In this document: positions 35,838 through 44,917 of the stretch, one piece after another
Position numbering within the stretch: position 1 is the first letter of the stretch
Layout of the letters: every line of letters starts with the position of its first letter
Assembly: GCA_016791105.1 (NCBI GenBank)
Contig: JAEUNM010000118.1
Coordinates: forward strand, 124,001-188,000
Direction of reading: 5' to 3'
DNA: 64,000 bases
DNA from: Rhodocyclaceae bacterium
GTDB lineage: Bacteria; Pseudomonadota; Gammaproteobacteria; Burkholderiales; Rhodocyclaceae
The notes under the pieces: generated by a model
What the model was told of the DNA's origin: nothing
Databases searched by the model: none
What the model saw: only the letters and a program-made list of their open reading frames with translations
Position numbers and translations under genes: made by a program

Positions 35838-37642
35838 CACAGGTCCACCTCGGCCAATTCATTGCGCGTAATGGTGATGCACTGTACCGGGCAGGCTTTG
35901 AAACAGGCGCCGCAGCGTATGCATTCGTTGTTATCTATCCAGATCGCGCCAACCTGATTCCATTCTTTGGCTTCATGCAGGGTTTCGCTGCTGCCGTCGG
36001 CGGCCACGTCTATGCCGCTCACCAGCTTGATGCAGGCGCGTGGCGCGACGTCTATGCAGGCGCGGCAATAGATGCAGCGATCCACATCTATCTGATAGCG
36101 CAAGTTGCACAAGTAGCAGCGCTTGGCTTCTTCCTTGCAGCCCTCGCCGCTAAGTCCCAGCTCGACTTCCATGGTGCGCGACTGGTTGCGTTCCGCCAGC
36201 ACCGCGGTGGGCATTTCCTGGCGCGGGATGAAATCGAACTGGCGCTCGCGCAGCGGCGCGGCGACCGGCACGATTTTCACTACCCGCTTGCGCCGCGGCC
36301 GTCCCATCAGCCAGGTATCGAGTTTCATGGCGCACTCGCGCCCGCGCCCTATGGCTTCGACCACCGTGGTCGGGCCGCTCACGTAGTCGCCGGCAGCGAA
36401 CAGCCCGCGCACCGAACTCATGCCGTCGGCGTCCACGCGCACGTTCTGCCAGCGGTCCAGTTCGACCGGAAGGTCCAGAAAATCGTTAACGGTTTTCTGG
36501 CCGATGGCGATCAGCAAAGTATCGCAGCGCTCGACGAATTCCGAACCTTCGATGGGGATGGCCACGCGGCGCCCGCCTTCGCGCCAGCCGCCGAGGCGGT
36601 TCTGCACGAAGCGCACGCCGGTGAGGCGCCCGTCCGCATCCAGTTCGATGCCGACCGGGGTGCGCAGACCGCGTATGCGTACGCCTTCGCGCTTGGCTTC
36701 GAAAATTTCTTCTTTGGTGACAGGGATATATTCTTCGGCGGTGCGGATATGGATGATGACTTCCTGCGCGCCCAGCCGCGTGGCCACGCGGGCGCAATCC
36801 AGCGCCGTGAAACCGGCGCCCACCACCGCCACGCGCGAACGCACGGATTTGGTTTCGCCGCGATGCAGCGCCATCAGGAAGGGCAAGCCGTGTTCCACAT
36901 CCGGGCAAATTTCGGCCGGGTCGCGACCTTTCCATTCGCCCGCCAGCGGCAGGGGCAGAGGCGCCATGCAACCGGCCGTAAGCAGAACTGCGTCATAGTC
37001 CTGCAACAGGCGGGCCACCGGCTGCTCGCTGCCCTGCCCCACGCCCTGGCCGAGGTATAGCGCCACCCCCAGGCGCAAGGCGTTGCGCAGTTCGACATGG
37101 AGAATGTCGCGTGGCAGACGAAAATCCGGAATGCCGTAGCGCAACATGCCGCCGGGCTGGTTTTCGCGCTCGAATAACGCGACTTCGTGGCCCAGCATGG
37201 AAAGATCGTGCGCCGCGGCAATGCCGGCCGGACCGGCGCCGACGATGGCCACGCGCTTGCCGGTCGGCCCGTACAGCCGCTCCGTGATGCGGTGCCCGGC
37301 CTGTTTCAGATCGGCAGCCGAGCGCTTCAGATTGCAGATGCCGACCGACTCGCCGTTGCCGGGCCAACCGTGGCGGCAGGCAGATTCGCAGGGCCGCGAA
37401 CAGATGCGCCCCAGCACCCCCGGCAATACGTTCGCTTCGCGGTTGATTTCGTAGGCGTCGCCGTGCCGCCCTTCGGCAATGGCGCGGATATAGGCCGGCA
37501 CGTTGGTTCCAGCGGGACAGGCGTGCTGGCAGGGAATGTTGCGTGCAACCCAGGCCATATCCCTGGGCTGTTCCGAGTACGCGGCCTCGGCTTCAGCAGT
37601 GACTCCGGAAGCCGCGACCTTCCGTTCCAGCGCGACGCTCAT
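35837..37642 (-). CDS. GltD-like FAD/Fe-S oxidoreductase with C-terminal ferredoxin domain
   Basis: A 601-residue electron-transfer protein. The N-terminal Cys-rich helical domain (CQHACPAGTNVPAYI, CSRPCESACRHG) matches the Fer4_20 domain of glutamate-synthase beta subunits. Next come an FAD domain (VAIVGAGPAGIAAAHDLSML), an NAD(P)H domain (VAVVGAGFTALDCARVA) and, at the end, two 4Fe-4S motifs. The last is complete (CIRCGACFKACPVQC); the first reads CIYCRACIDVAPRAC, with Ala where the fourth Cys of a CxxCxxCxxxCP motif would be. First gene of the operon, with a strong ribosome site (GGAGGAG). Role inferred: passing electrons between NADPH and the KorAB ferredoxin pool. Confidence 0.87.
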   Translation of the reverse strand: MSVALERKVAASGVTAEAEAAYSEQPRDMAWVARNIPCQHACPAGTNVPAYIRAIAEGRHGDAYEINREANVLPGVLGRICSRPCESACRHGWPGNGESVGICNLKRSAADLKQAGHRITERLYGPTGKRVAIVGAGPAGIAAAHDLSMLGHEVALFERENQPGGMLRYGIPDFRLPRDILHVELRNALRLGVALYLGQGVGQGSEQPVARLLQDYDAVLLTAGCMAPLPLPLAGEWKGRDPAEICPDVEHGLPFLMALHRGETKSVRSRVAVVGAGFTALDCARVATRLGAQEVIIHIRTAEEYIPVTKEEIFEAKREGVRIRGLRTPVGIELDADGRLTGVRFVQNRLGGWREGGRRVAIPIEGSEFVERCDTLLIAIGQKTVNDFLDLPVELDRWQNVRVDADGMSSVRGLFAAGDYVSGPTTVVEAIGRGRECAMKLDTWLMGRPRRKRVVKIVPVAAPLRERQFDFIPRQEMPTAVLAERNQSRTMEVELGLSGEGCKEEAKRCYLCNLRYQIDVDRCIYCRACIDVAPRACIKLVSGIDVAADGSSETLHEAKEWNQVGAIWIDNNECIRCGACFKACPVQCITITRNELAEVDL

Positions 37643-37713
37643 CGTCTCCTCCTATACGGCCCGCCCCTTTGTTCCAGGCCGATGCCATGCTTGTACGGTC
37701 CAGTATAGGGATC

Positions 37714-37745
37714 AAAAAAAGCCGGGGCTTGCGCTAGCTCAAGCC
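37714..37745 (-). terminator. Probable terminator of the CNNM/CorC-family gene
   Basis: On the minus strand a GC-rich hairpin region (GGCTTGAGC ... GCAAGCC, then AAGCCCCGGCTT) runs into seven T residues. It lies about 110 bases downstream of the CNNM-family gene stop and upstream of the GltD-like gene, so it would separate the two transcription units. Confidence 0.55.
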
Positions 37746-37853
37746 TTGCTTGTCGCGGCGGCGCGAATGCTGGCGCTGGAATGGAAGGAAACCACATGCT
37801 GGCGCCGCGCCAGCCGGCTGCGCGGGCGCCCTTGCGGCCGGGCCGGCCGTGAC

Positions 37854-39176
37854 TCAGGCGCCTTCGTCCGGGTGCTCGCCGGTGCGGGCTTTCGGGTACA
37901 CGCGGACCAGCAGGATGCGCGGGCCCTGCATCTTTTTCACGACGATGTCGAAACCGTCGAATTCTATGCACTCGCCCTCTTTCGGCACCGAGCCGGTTTT
38001 CTGCAGCACCAGCCCGCCTACCGACTCGACTTCCTGTTCGTCGATTTTCACGCCCAGCGCGCGTTCCAACGAAAAAATCGGCAAGCTCGCCGGGCCCATG
38101 AGCGTGCCGTCGTCCATGCGCAGCCAGTCGCGGCCGGTCGGGCGGAATTCGTCGCGGATTTCGCCCACCAGCGCGCCGAGCAGGTTATCCAGGGTCAAAA
38201 AGCCTACCGGCCGCCCCAGCTTGTTCACCACCACCGCGAAGTGCGGCGCACCGCGGCGCAGGCGGCGGAACAATTCCATGGCCGGCAATTTGGCCGGCAC
38301 GATTTCGACCGGGCGCAAAAAGGGCGTGAGATCGGTGAGCGGTTTGTCATTGGTCCAGGCCAGAAACAAGTCCTTCAAGTGGATGATGCCCACCACCTTG
38401 CCCTTTGCGTCCAGGTAGGGATAGCGGCTGTAGCGCTGCTCACCGATCAGGTCCAGGTTGCGATCGACCGAATTTTCCGCCGACAGTAGTGCAGCTTCCT
38501 TGAACGGGCGCATCAGGTCACCCACCGTGAGGTCATTGAAATCGAGCATGCTGGTGAAGGCATTCCATTCATCCGCCGTAAAGCCGTGGTCGGGCCGGCT
38601 GCTGCGCAGGATGAGCTTCAGTTCTTCGCGCGAATACTGCGCGTCGTGGGCACTGGCGCCGCTCAGCCCGAATACCCGCAGCACCAGCAGCGCGCTCGCA
38701 TTGAGCAACCAGATGGCCGGGTACATGGCCCAGTAAAAGCCGTACAGCGGTACCGCGCACCACACGGCGACGCGCTCCGGCATGCGCAGCGCAAGCGATT
38801 TGGGCGCAAGTTCGCCAGCGACGATGTGCAAAAAGGAAATGGTCGCGAAAGCAACGAAAAACGCGATGCCATGCACCGTTTCCGCCGAAACGATGCCGAC
38901 ACGGGCGAGCAGCGGCTCGAGCAGGCCCGCGAATGCCGGTTCGCCTATCCAGCCCAGGCCCAGTGAGGCCAGCGTGATGCCCAGCTGGCAGGCGGATAAA
39001 TAGGCGTCCAGCTGGCCATGCACGCGCGCCACGATGCGCCCCAGCCAGCCATAGGATTTGGCCATGGATTTGACGCGCGTCTGACGCAATTTGACCAGGC
39101 CGAATTCGGCCGCCACGAAAAAGCCGTTCAGCGCCACCAGCAGCAGGGCCAGCAACAGCAGCAAAAAATTTTCCAT
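37854..39176 (-). CDS. CNNM/CorC (hemolysin C)-family membrane protein with CBS pair
   Basis: A 440-residue protein. The N-terminal DUF21/CNNM domain has about four helices (MENFLLLLLALLLVALNGFF; ACQLGITLASLGLGWIGEP), followed by a CBS pair (region ADEWNAFTSMLDFNDLTVGD through GRPVGFLTLDNLL) and a C-terminal CorC_HlyC domain (GECIEFDGFDIVVKKM). Members are linked to magnesium/cobalt efflux or sensing; the hemolysin name is historical. ATG 39176 precedes the first helix directly; ATG 39185 nine bases upstream is an alternative, and neither has a strong ribosome site. It is a single gene. Confidence 0.92.
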   Translation of the reverse strand: MENFLLLLLALLLVALNGFFVAAEFGLVKLRQTRVKSMAKSYGWLGRIVARVHGQLDAYLSACQLGITLASLGLGWIGEPAFAGLLEPLLARVGIVSAETVHGIAFFVAFATISFLHIVAGELAPKSLALRMPERVAVWCAVPLYGFYWAMYPAIWLLNASALLVLRVFGLSGASAHDAQYSREELKLILRSSRPDHGFTADEWNAFTSMLDFNDLTVGDLMRPFKEAALLSAENSVDRNLDLIGEQRYSRYPYLDAKGKVVGIIHLKDLFLAWTNDKPLTDLTPFLRPVEIVPAKLPAMELFRRLRRGAPHFAVVVNKLGRPVGFLTLDNLLGALVGEIRDEFRPTGRDWLRMDDGTLMGPASLPIFSLERALGVKIDEQEVESVGGLVLQKTGSVPKEGECIEFDGFDIVVKKMQGPRILLVRVYPKARTGEHPDEGA

Positions 39177-39280
39177 CGATCGCATGTGCCGGAAGGATCG
39201 GGAATTGTGCACGGCTTTTGGCCAAAGGCGGTGCCGGAACGGATCTGCAATGCGGCTGGGCTGCGGCTTCTCTGGGGCAG

Positions 39281-40200
39281 TGGGCGTTTCGCCCGCACAA
39301 TTTACCGCTGGCAACTGCAGGCGGGCGAGACGCCCGCCCCCCAGGGGCAGTGTGCCAAGCGCTTTGCCTTAACTTGAAAGCGTCGGAACAGTCGTGCCAT
39401 CGCCTGGTTTTAACCGCCACGACACGCAAACAGGGCCGGTCAGTTGTGGTTTCGCAAAGCCGTATGCCCCAACTGTTGCGGCGCAACCCGCGATTTCCTG
39501 GACACACAGACCCCGCGCTTCGATCAAAGCCCGTTCCCTGGGGGTGTGGGCGTCTCGCCCGCACAATTTACCGCTGGCAACTGCAGGCGGGCGAGACGCC
39601 CGCCCCCCCAGGGGCAGTGTGCCAAGCGCTTTGCCTTAACTTGAAAGCGTCGGAACAGCCGTGCCATCGCCCGGGTTTAACCGGCACGACACGCAAACAG
39701 GACCGGTCAGTTGTGGTTTCGCGAAGCCGTATGCCCCAACTGTTGCGACGCAACCCGCGATTTCATGGGCACACAGACCCCGCGCTTCGATCAAAGCCCG
39801 TTCCCTGGGGGTGTGGGCGTCTCGCCCGCACAATTTACCGCTGGCAACTGCAGGCGGGCGAGACGCCCGCCCCCAGGGGCAGTGTGCCAAGCGCTTTGCC
39901 TTAACTTGAAAGCGTCGGAACAGCCGTGCCATCGCCCGGGTTTAACCGGCACGACACGCAAACAGGGCCGGTCAGTTGTGATTTCGCCAAGCCGTATGCC
40001 CCAACTGTTGGGACGCAACCCGCGATTTCATGAGCACACAGACCCCGCGCTTCGATCAAAGCCCGTTCCCTGGGGGTGTGGGCGTCTCGCCCGCACAATT
40101 TACCGCTGGCAACTGCAGGCGGGCGAGACGCCCGCCCCCCAGGGGCGATGTGCGTAGCGCTTCGCCTTAAACTGACGGCATCGTGATGCAATTGCCCGGC
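39281..40200. repeat. Tandem array of a ~266-bp hairpin-containing repeat (three units plus a decayed fourth)
   Basis: Units begin with TGGGCGTCTCGCCCGCACA (or a variant) at 39281, 39547, 39814 and 40079, so the period is 265-267 bases. Each starts with a strong inverted repeat (GGGCGTCTCGCCCGC ... GCGGGCGAGACGCCC) around a 24-base spacer, followed by about 210 bases of unique sequence that is highly similar between units. The fourth copy decays after the hairpin. Short plus-strand frames recur in each unit, but they change reading frame between units and look non-coding. The array fills the gap between the CNNM-family gene and the porin gene. Confidence 0.92.
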
Positions 40201-40408
40201 GCCTCAGGCCGCGCACCCTGCCGCGAGTTCCACTACTATTTCACAACGTCAGTTCTGGTTGATATCACAGGTGCCCACTGCGAGCCAATCCTTCAGCGGA
40301 AATTCGGCCACGTTAGGAATATCTATTGGAACCATATTTAATGGTATTTATTGCGAAACTTTAGTACCTTTTCGCGCCGCCAGTACGGTGGCCAAGCGTG
40401 CCGGCCAT

Positions 40409-40441
40409 GGCCGCGCGGGCGCGTGCAGTGCCCGCGCGGCC
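40409..40441. terminator. Stable GC hairpin downstream of the MetA-family porin gene
   Basis: GGCCGCGCGGGC and GCCCGCGCGGCC form a perfect 12-bp stem with a 9-base loop, 11 bases beyond the stop of the minus-strand porin gene. There is no T-run on either side, so it may stabilise the 3' end rather than terminate by itself. The rest of 40201-40408 is AT-richer and I see nothing else in it. Confidence 0.5.
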
Positions 40442-40452
40442 GCATTGCGCGC

Positions 40453-41331
40453 TCAGAACACCGACAGGAAGCGCAGGTTCAAACGATTGTTTTCACGCAA
40501 GCCATTATGGACCGAGCCATCCTGACCGTAATTCGCCATCAACTGAATTTTTGGCGTCACGAAAAACGCCGTGCCCACGGTAAATTTGGTGGTTCGCGTT
40601 CTGTCGTTCTGCATGACCCCATTGACCTCGGTTTCACCCCCGCTGTAGTGCAACGCGCCCATGCGCACATCCCAGGTCGGCGTGAGCTGGTAGCGCAAGT
40701 AGGCCTGAAATTCGTACATCGCGCGTTGCTTCATGGTCGCACTGGTGGGGCCGAAATCGTCATTTTTTCCGTACCACGTGACGTCGCCTATCAGGTCCAG
40801 CAGCAATTTGTCCGTCAGGCCCGTAATGAACCCGAGCTGCAGGGCGTACTTCCAGCGATTTTCGCCCAGATTCAGCGCGCGGTTTTTGTCGTAGCTTCCG
40901 GTCGGCGCATAGACCCAGGGCGTCACGCCAACATAGGTGTTGGCCTTCGGATTATTCAGCAGCCACACCGTGGCACCTAAGATGAGGTCACCCACTCCGC
41001 TGGTATCGCCAAGCGCGGAAAGATTGTCCTTGGCCTTCAGCGTGCCGAAAGGGAGCAGGAATTGCGGGTCTACGATAGTACCGCCGATGTCCATGAAATG
41101 GACCCCGCGCAGGATGCCCACGTCCGAATCCAGCCGATTGCTGCCCGGCACCTTGGATCCATTTGCGTAAAGCTCATCGCGCGTGGCGTGCTGGTAATAC
41201 AGTAGCGCCAGATTTGTCCCCGCCGGCAGAGCCGTATAATCGCCGGCGTCGGCGTCAAGGGCCGAAGCCGGAATTGAAGCAAACGCAGCCGCCATTAAAG
41301 CGGCAATTTTGCAAATACTGGAAAAACGCAT
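40453..41331 (-). CDS. Outer-membrane protein of the phenol-degradation MetA family
   Basis: A 292-residue protein with a signal peptide (AALMAAAFASIPASA) and alternating beta strands to a terminal Phe (LNLRFLSVF), matching the MetA-pathway-of-phenol-degradation family (PF13557) by features such as GVGDLILGATVWLLNNP, TPWVYAPTGSYD and ALQLGFITGLTDKLLLDL. Such barrels are thought to pass aromatic compounds across the outer membrane. ATG 41331 has an excellent ribosome site (AGGAGG, six bases away). A near-perfect sigma-54 promoter lies about 80 bases upstream, so expression should need an enhancer-binding activator; the neighbouring activator gene is broken. Confidence 0.87.
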   Translation of the reverse strand: MRFSSICKIAALMAAAFASIPASALDADAGDYTALPAGTNLALLYYQHATRDELYANGSKVPGSNRLDSDVGILRGVHFMDIGGTIVDPQFLLPFGTLKAKDNLSALGDTSGVGDLILGATVWLLNNPKANTYVGVTPWVYAPTGSYDKNRALNLGENRWKYALQLGFITGLTDKLLLDLIGDVTWYGKNDDFGPTSATMKQRAMYEFQAYLRYQLTPTWDVRMGALHYSGGETEVNGVMQNDRTRTTKFTVGTAFFVTPKIQLMANYGQDGSVHNGLRENNRLNLRFLSVF

Positions 41332-41408
41332 GATTGACCTCCTGATCGCTGTGACGGACACGGGTTAAGAAATGTGTGCCGCTGGTTTCCGTGCCCCAGG
41401 CACCTGAC

Positions 41409-41424
41409 TGCAAAACTTGTGCCA
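41409..41424 (-). promoter_or_regulatory. Sigma-54 promoter of the MetA-family porin gene
   Basis: On the minus strand the sequence reads TGGCAC-AAGTT-TTGCA, matching the -24/-12 consensus (TGGCACN5TTGCA) in sequence and spacing. It points toward the porin gene with a leader of about 80 bases. I cannot identify an upstream activating sequence with confidence. Confidence 0.85.
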
Positions 41425-41599
41425 ATCTGGAAATTTTGTTCAATAGCTTGATTTTTAATAAAAACTTTTCGGAAGGCGGAGTGCGGCGAGAAAATTTGGC
41501 GCGAGTTCCCCGCGGACATTGAGCCGGATTAGTTCAGCATTGATCAAAAACTGAACAGCCGAAGTGGAACCGCGGCGCGACCGCCTGACTTTGGTTCGG

Positions 41600-42168
41600 C
41601 CACTTTTTGCGCAGGGGCACCCTGCCGCTGGACGCCGTTCGCGTCGCGACACGGTGATATGCAATCCCGTCTCCAGTACCGTTCGGCCATGCACCTGGTG
41701 CAGTGCGGTGAATTTCGCGCAGATTTGCCGTATCGCGTGCTCGGATGGCGGCTTGGGCTGCCGGATTTAGGCGGACGATCCGATTTCCTGCGCGTCGTCG
41801 ATTGCGTCCTTGGCAGCATCAGGTTACCCGGCGGCGGCAGCCCGGTTCTGGCCGCCAAGGCCCTGGAAACGTTGCAAGACTGCGAATGGCCGGGCAATAT
41901 CCGGCAACTTGCCTACGTACTGAAGGTTGCAGCAGCCGTAAGCCCTTCCGGCGTGATCGACGTGGCGCATCGTTCCCTGGATTTGCCCGCCCCGAGCGCT
42001 GCGCAGGAATCGCCCGCACGTGCGCTCGATGCCGCGGAAGCTGCGGTAATCCGTGAGGCCCTTGCCAGACACCGTGGAAACGTTTCGGCGGCGGCAAAAG
42101 ACTTGTCGATCGCGCGCGCCAGGCTGTACAAAAAGCTCCGGGATTATCGTATCCAGCTTGCCAGGTAG
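41600..42168 (+). pseudogene. Remnant of a sigma-54-dependent (NtrC/XylR-type) activator
   Basis: Only the 3' part of an enhancer-binding protein is left. The last intact frame (from 41659) shows the AAA+ tail GEFRADLPYRVLGWRLGLPD, the segment CEWPGNIRQLAYVLK, and a Fis-type helix-turn-helix (GNVSAAAKDLSIARARLYKK). Further upstream a piece like the VRVIAAT region appears as LDAVRVATR in another frame with a stop, so at least one frameshift is present. The sensor domain, Walker A and the GAFTGA loop are absent. The divergent position next to a sigma-54 promoter suggests it once regulated the porin gene. The Fis domain frame is undamaged, so a DNA-binding fragment could still be made, but ATG 41659 has no evident ribosome site. 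Confidence 0.8.
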
Positions 42169-42355
42169 GCCATGTTCTGTGCCCGGCGGGAGGGCCCACC
42201 CCCTAATGCCCTGGCAGATCGCGGCGAGCTGTATTCCTGCACCGGCCTACCTCGGGCGCGCCATCATCCTTGCGGCCCGTTCGCTTGCACTGCCGCCAAA
42301 TCTGTTTGCTCGAGGCGCAGAGCGGCAATACTTCCCACCCCTCTAATTCAGGGCG

Positions 42356-42390
42356 AAAAAAAGCCGGGGCGTTGGAACACCCCGGCTTTT
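42356..42390 (-). terminator. Intrinsic terminator of icd
   Basis: On the minus strand AAAAGCCGGGGTG ... CGCCCCGGC forms a GC stem followed by seven T residues, 37 bases beyond the icd stop. The remainder of 42169-42355 shows no gene. Confidence 0.88.
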
Positions 42391-42426
42391 GTTGCAGCCA
42401 AGCGGCGGGACAAGCCCGCCGGAACA

Positions 42427-44661
42427 TCAGGCGCCCGCAGCGGACAGGATGCCGTTGAGGGTAGCGCTAGGCCGCATGACGGCATTGAGCTTATCCACGT
42501 CGCCCTTGTAGTAACCGCCTATGTCGGCCTTCTGGCCTTGCACGGCGGCCAGTTCGGCCACGATGGCTTTCTCGTTTTCCGCCAGCGCCTGCGCCATGGG
42601 GCCGAAATGCTTGGCCAGTTCGGCGTCCTCGGTCTGCGCCGCCAGGGCCTGGGCCCAGTACATGGCCAGGTAGAACTGGCTGCCGCGGTTATCGAGTTCG
42701 CCGGTTTTCGGCGACGGCGACTTGCGGTTATCCAGCAGCTTGCCAGTGGCGGCATCCAGGGTTTTGGCCAGCAGCTTGGTTTTGGCACAGTTGGTCTTGA
42801 TGCCCAAATCTTCCAGGCTGGCGGCCAGGGCCAGGAATTCGCCCAGGGAATCCCAGCGCAGGTGGTTTTCTTCCACCAGTTGCTGAACGTGCTTGGGCGC
42901 GGAGCCGCCGGCACCCGTCTCGTACATGCCGCCGCCCGCCATGAGCGGAACGATGGACAGCATTTTGGCGCTGGTGCCCAGTTCCATGATGGGGAACAGG
43001 TCGGTCAGGTAGTCGCGCAAAATATTGCCGGTGACGGAAATGGTGTCCATGCCGCGAATCACGCGCTCCAGGGAATAGCGCATGGCGCGCACCTGGGACA
43101 TGATCTGGATGTCGAGACCGGTGGTGTCGTGATCTTTCAGGTAGGTGTTTACCTTCTTGATCAGTTCGTTCTCGTGCGGGCGGTAGGGGTCCAGCCAGAA
43201 CACGGCCGGCGTGCCGGAATTGCGGCAGCGCGTGACGGCCAGCTTAACCCAGTCGCGAATGGCGGCATCCTTCACTTGGCACATGCGCCAGATGTCGCCC
43301 GCTTCCACATTTTGCGAAAGCAGCACTTCGCCCGTGGCCAGGTCGGTAATGTTGGCCACGCCGTCTTCGGTGATCTCGAAGGTTTTGTCGTGGGAACCGT
43401 ATTCTTCCGCCTGCTGGGCCATCAGACCCACGTTGGGCACCGTGCCCATGGTGCGCGGATCGAAAGCGCCATGCCACTTGCAGAAGTTGATCATTTCCTG
43501 GTAGATGCGCGCGAAGGTGCTCTCCGGCATGACCGCTTTGACTTCTTTCATGCGACCGTCGGCACCGTACATTTTCCCGCCGGCGCGGATCATGGCCGGC
43601 ATGGACGCATCCACGATCACGTCGCTGGGCGAATGGAAATTGGTGATGCCCTTGGCGGAATCCACCATCGCCAGTTCCGGCCGGTTTTCGTGGCAGGCGT
43701 GGATGTCGCGAACGATCTGGTCGCGCTCGGCTTCCGGCAGCACGGCGATCTTGGTATAAAGATCGGACATGCCGTTATTGACGTTCACACCCAGGCGCGC
43801 AAACGTGTCCGCGTGTTTGGCGAACGCGTCCTTGTAGAAAATCTTGACGCAGTGGCCGAACACGATGGGGTGGGACACCTTCATCATGGTGGCCTTGACG
43901 TGCAGCGAGAACATCACGCCGGACTTGCGCGCATCTTCGATTTCACGTTCGTAAAAAGCGCACAGCGCATTTTTGCTCATGAACATCGAATCGATGATTT
44001 CGCCTTCCTTGAGCGCAACCTTCGGCTTCAGCACGATGGTGTTGCCGCTCTTGGTGACCAGTTCCATCTTCACGTCACGCGCGCGGTCCAGGGTCATGGA
44101 CTTTTCGCCGTGGTAGAAATCGCCGCCGTGCATGTGCGACACGTGGGTACGCGACGCCTGCATCCACTCGCCCATGGAGTGCGGGTTCTTGCGCGCGTAT
44201 TCCTTGACCGGGATGGGCGCGCGACGGTCCGAATTGCCTTCGCGCAGCACCGGGTTCACCGAGGAACCGATACATTTGGCGTAGCGCGCCTTGATGGCCT
44301 TTTCGTCGTCGGTTTTCGGGTCGCTCGGGTAATCCGGCAGGGCGTAGCCCTTGCCTTGCAGTTCCTTGATGGCCGCAACCAGTTGCGGCACCGAAGCGCT
44401 GATGTTGGGCAGCTTGATGATATTGGCGTCCGGCTCCAGGGTTTTTTTGCCCAATTCGGCCAGGGTGTCCGGCACGCGCTGTTCCGGCTTCAGGTAATCG
44501 GAAAAATTGCCCAGAACACGGGCCGCGACGGAAATGTCGCATTCGTCGACCTGCACGCCGGCCGGCTTGGTGAAGGTCCGGATGATGGGCAGGAAGGAGT
44601 AGGTTGCCAGCAGGGGTGCTTCGTCGGTGAGCGTATAGATAATCGTTGGTTTACTGCTCAT
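42427..44661 (-). CDS. icd: Monomeric NADP-dependent isocitrate dehydrogenase
   Basis: A 744-residue enzyme of the monomeric IDH class (about 740 residues), unrelated in length to the dimeric E. coli enzyme. It oxidises isocitrate to 2-oxoglutarate and CO2 with NADP. Typical sequence includes SKPTIIYTLTDEAPLLATYS at the N-terminus, the substrate region SVNPVLREGNSDRRAP, VKATMMKVSHPIVFGH, and ELDNRGSQFYLAMYWAQAL near the C-terminus. ATG 44661 is preceded by GGAGG; six further codons upstream are in frame and rejected. The gene is monocistronic with its own terminator. Confidence 0.97.
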   Translation of the reverse strand: MSSKPTIIYTLTDEAPLLATYSFLPIIRTFTKPAGVQVDECDISVAARVLGNFSDYLKPEQRVPDTLAELGKKTLEPDANIIKLPNISASVPQLVAAIKELQGKGYALPDYPSDPKTDDEKAIKARYAKCIGSSVNPVLREGNSDRRAPIPVKEYARKNPHSMGEWMQASRTHVSHMHGGDFYHGEKSMTLDRARDVKMELVTKSGNTIVLKPKVALKEGEIIDSMFMSKNALCAFYEREIEDARKSGVMFSLHVKATMMKVSHPIVFGHCVKIFYKDAFAKHADTFARLGVNVNNGMSDLYTKIAVLPEAERDQIVRDIHACHENRPELAMVDSAKGITNFHSPSDVIVDASMPAMIRAGGKMYGADGRMKEVKAVMPESTFARIYQEMINFCKWHGAFDPRTMGTVPNVGLMAQQAEEYGSHDKTFEITEDGVANITDLATGEVLLSQNVEAGDIWRMCQVKDAAIRDWVKLAVTRCRNSGTPAVFWLDPYRPHENELIKKVNTYLKDHDTTGLDIQIMSQVRAMRYSLERVIRGMDTISVTGNILRDYLTDLFPIMELGTSAKMLSIVPLMAGGGMYETGAGGSAPKHVQQLVEENHLRWDSLGEFLALAASLEDLGIKTNCAKTKLLAKTLDAATGKLLDNRKSPSPKTGELDNRGSQFYLAMYWAQALAAQTEDAELAKHFGPMAQALAENEKAIVAELAAVQGQKADIGGYYKGDVDKLNAVMRPSATLNGILSAAGA

Positions 44662-44749
44662 ATAGCCTCCTCGTCTCAAAAAAGGTCGGTTTGCGTGGGC
44701 GCCCCGAATTATCGCGCCAAATCGGAGCGAGCGGTAATTGCGCGGCGCC

Positions 44750-44917
44750 TGGGGCCGATCTATAGCCAGAATACCAATCCCGGCGTTGCCGATTTGCAGC
44801 GTTGCGCGGTTCTCGCGCTGTGGATCGACTGGCCACGCACACTTTCAATAGCGCGTCGAGATCGCTGTCGGTAAAGGGCCTCGTCGCAGTGCTTGTGTAG
44901 ATCAGTTGAATGTCCAC
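44750..44917 (-). pseudogene. Truncated BLUF-domain photoreceptor gene fragment
   Basis: From ATG 44917 the product begins MDIQLIYTSTATRPFTDSDL, which follows the first strand and helix of BLUF (flavin blue-light sensor) domains. After about 30 residues the likeness stops in this frame, but another frame shortly after reads GIGILAID, resembling the next BLUF strand (ITGILLY type). A frameshift and loss of the rest would explain this. The fragment ends just upstream of icd. The FAD-contacting Gln and the conserved Met/Trp region are missing. Confidence 0.5.

Noticed and set aside
39218..40157. Short plus-strand frames repeated in the 266-base array
   Set aside because: They change reading frame from unit to unit because units differ by one or two bases, lack ribosome sites and cross the hairpins; they are by-products of the repeat.
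39281..40200. CRISPR array
   Set aside because: The repeats are ~266 bases and adjacent, without short repeats separated by unique spacers, and no cas genes are present.
42172..44874. 900-codon plus-strand open frame opposite icd
   Set aside because: His/Gly/Val-rich antisense shadow of the monomeric isocitrate dehydrogenase, running through its terminator and start.
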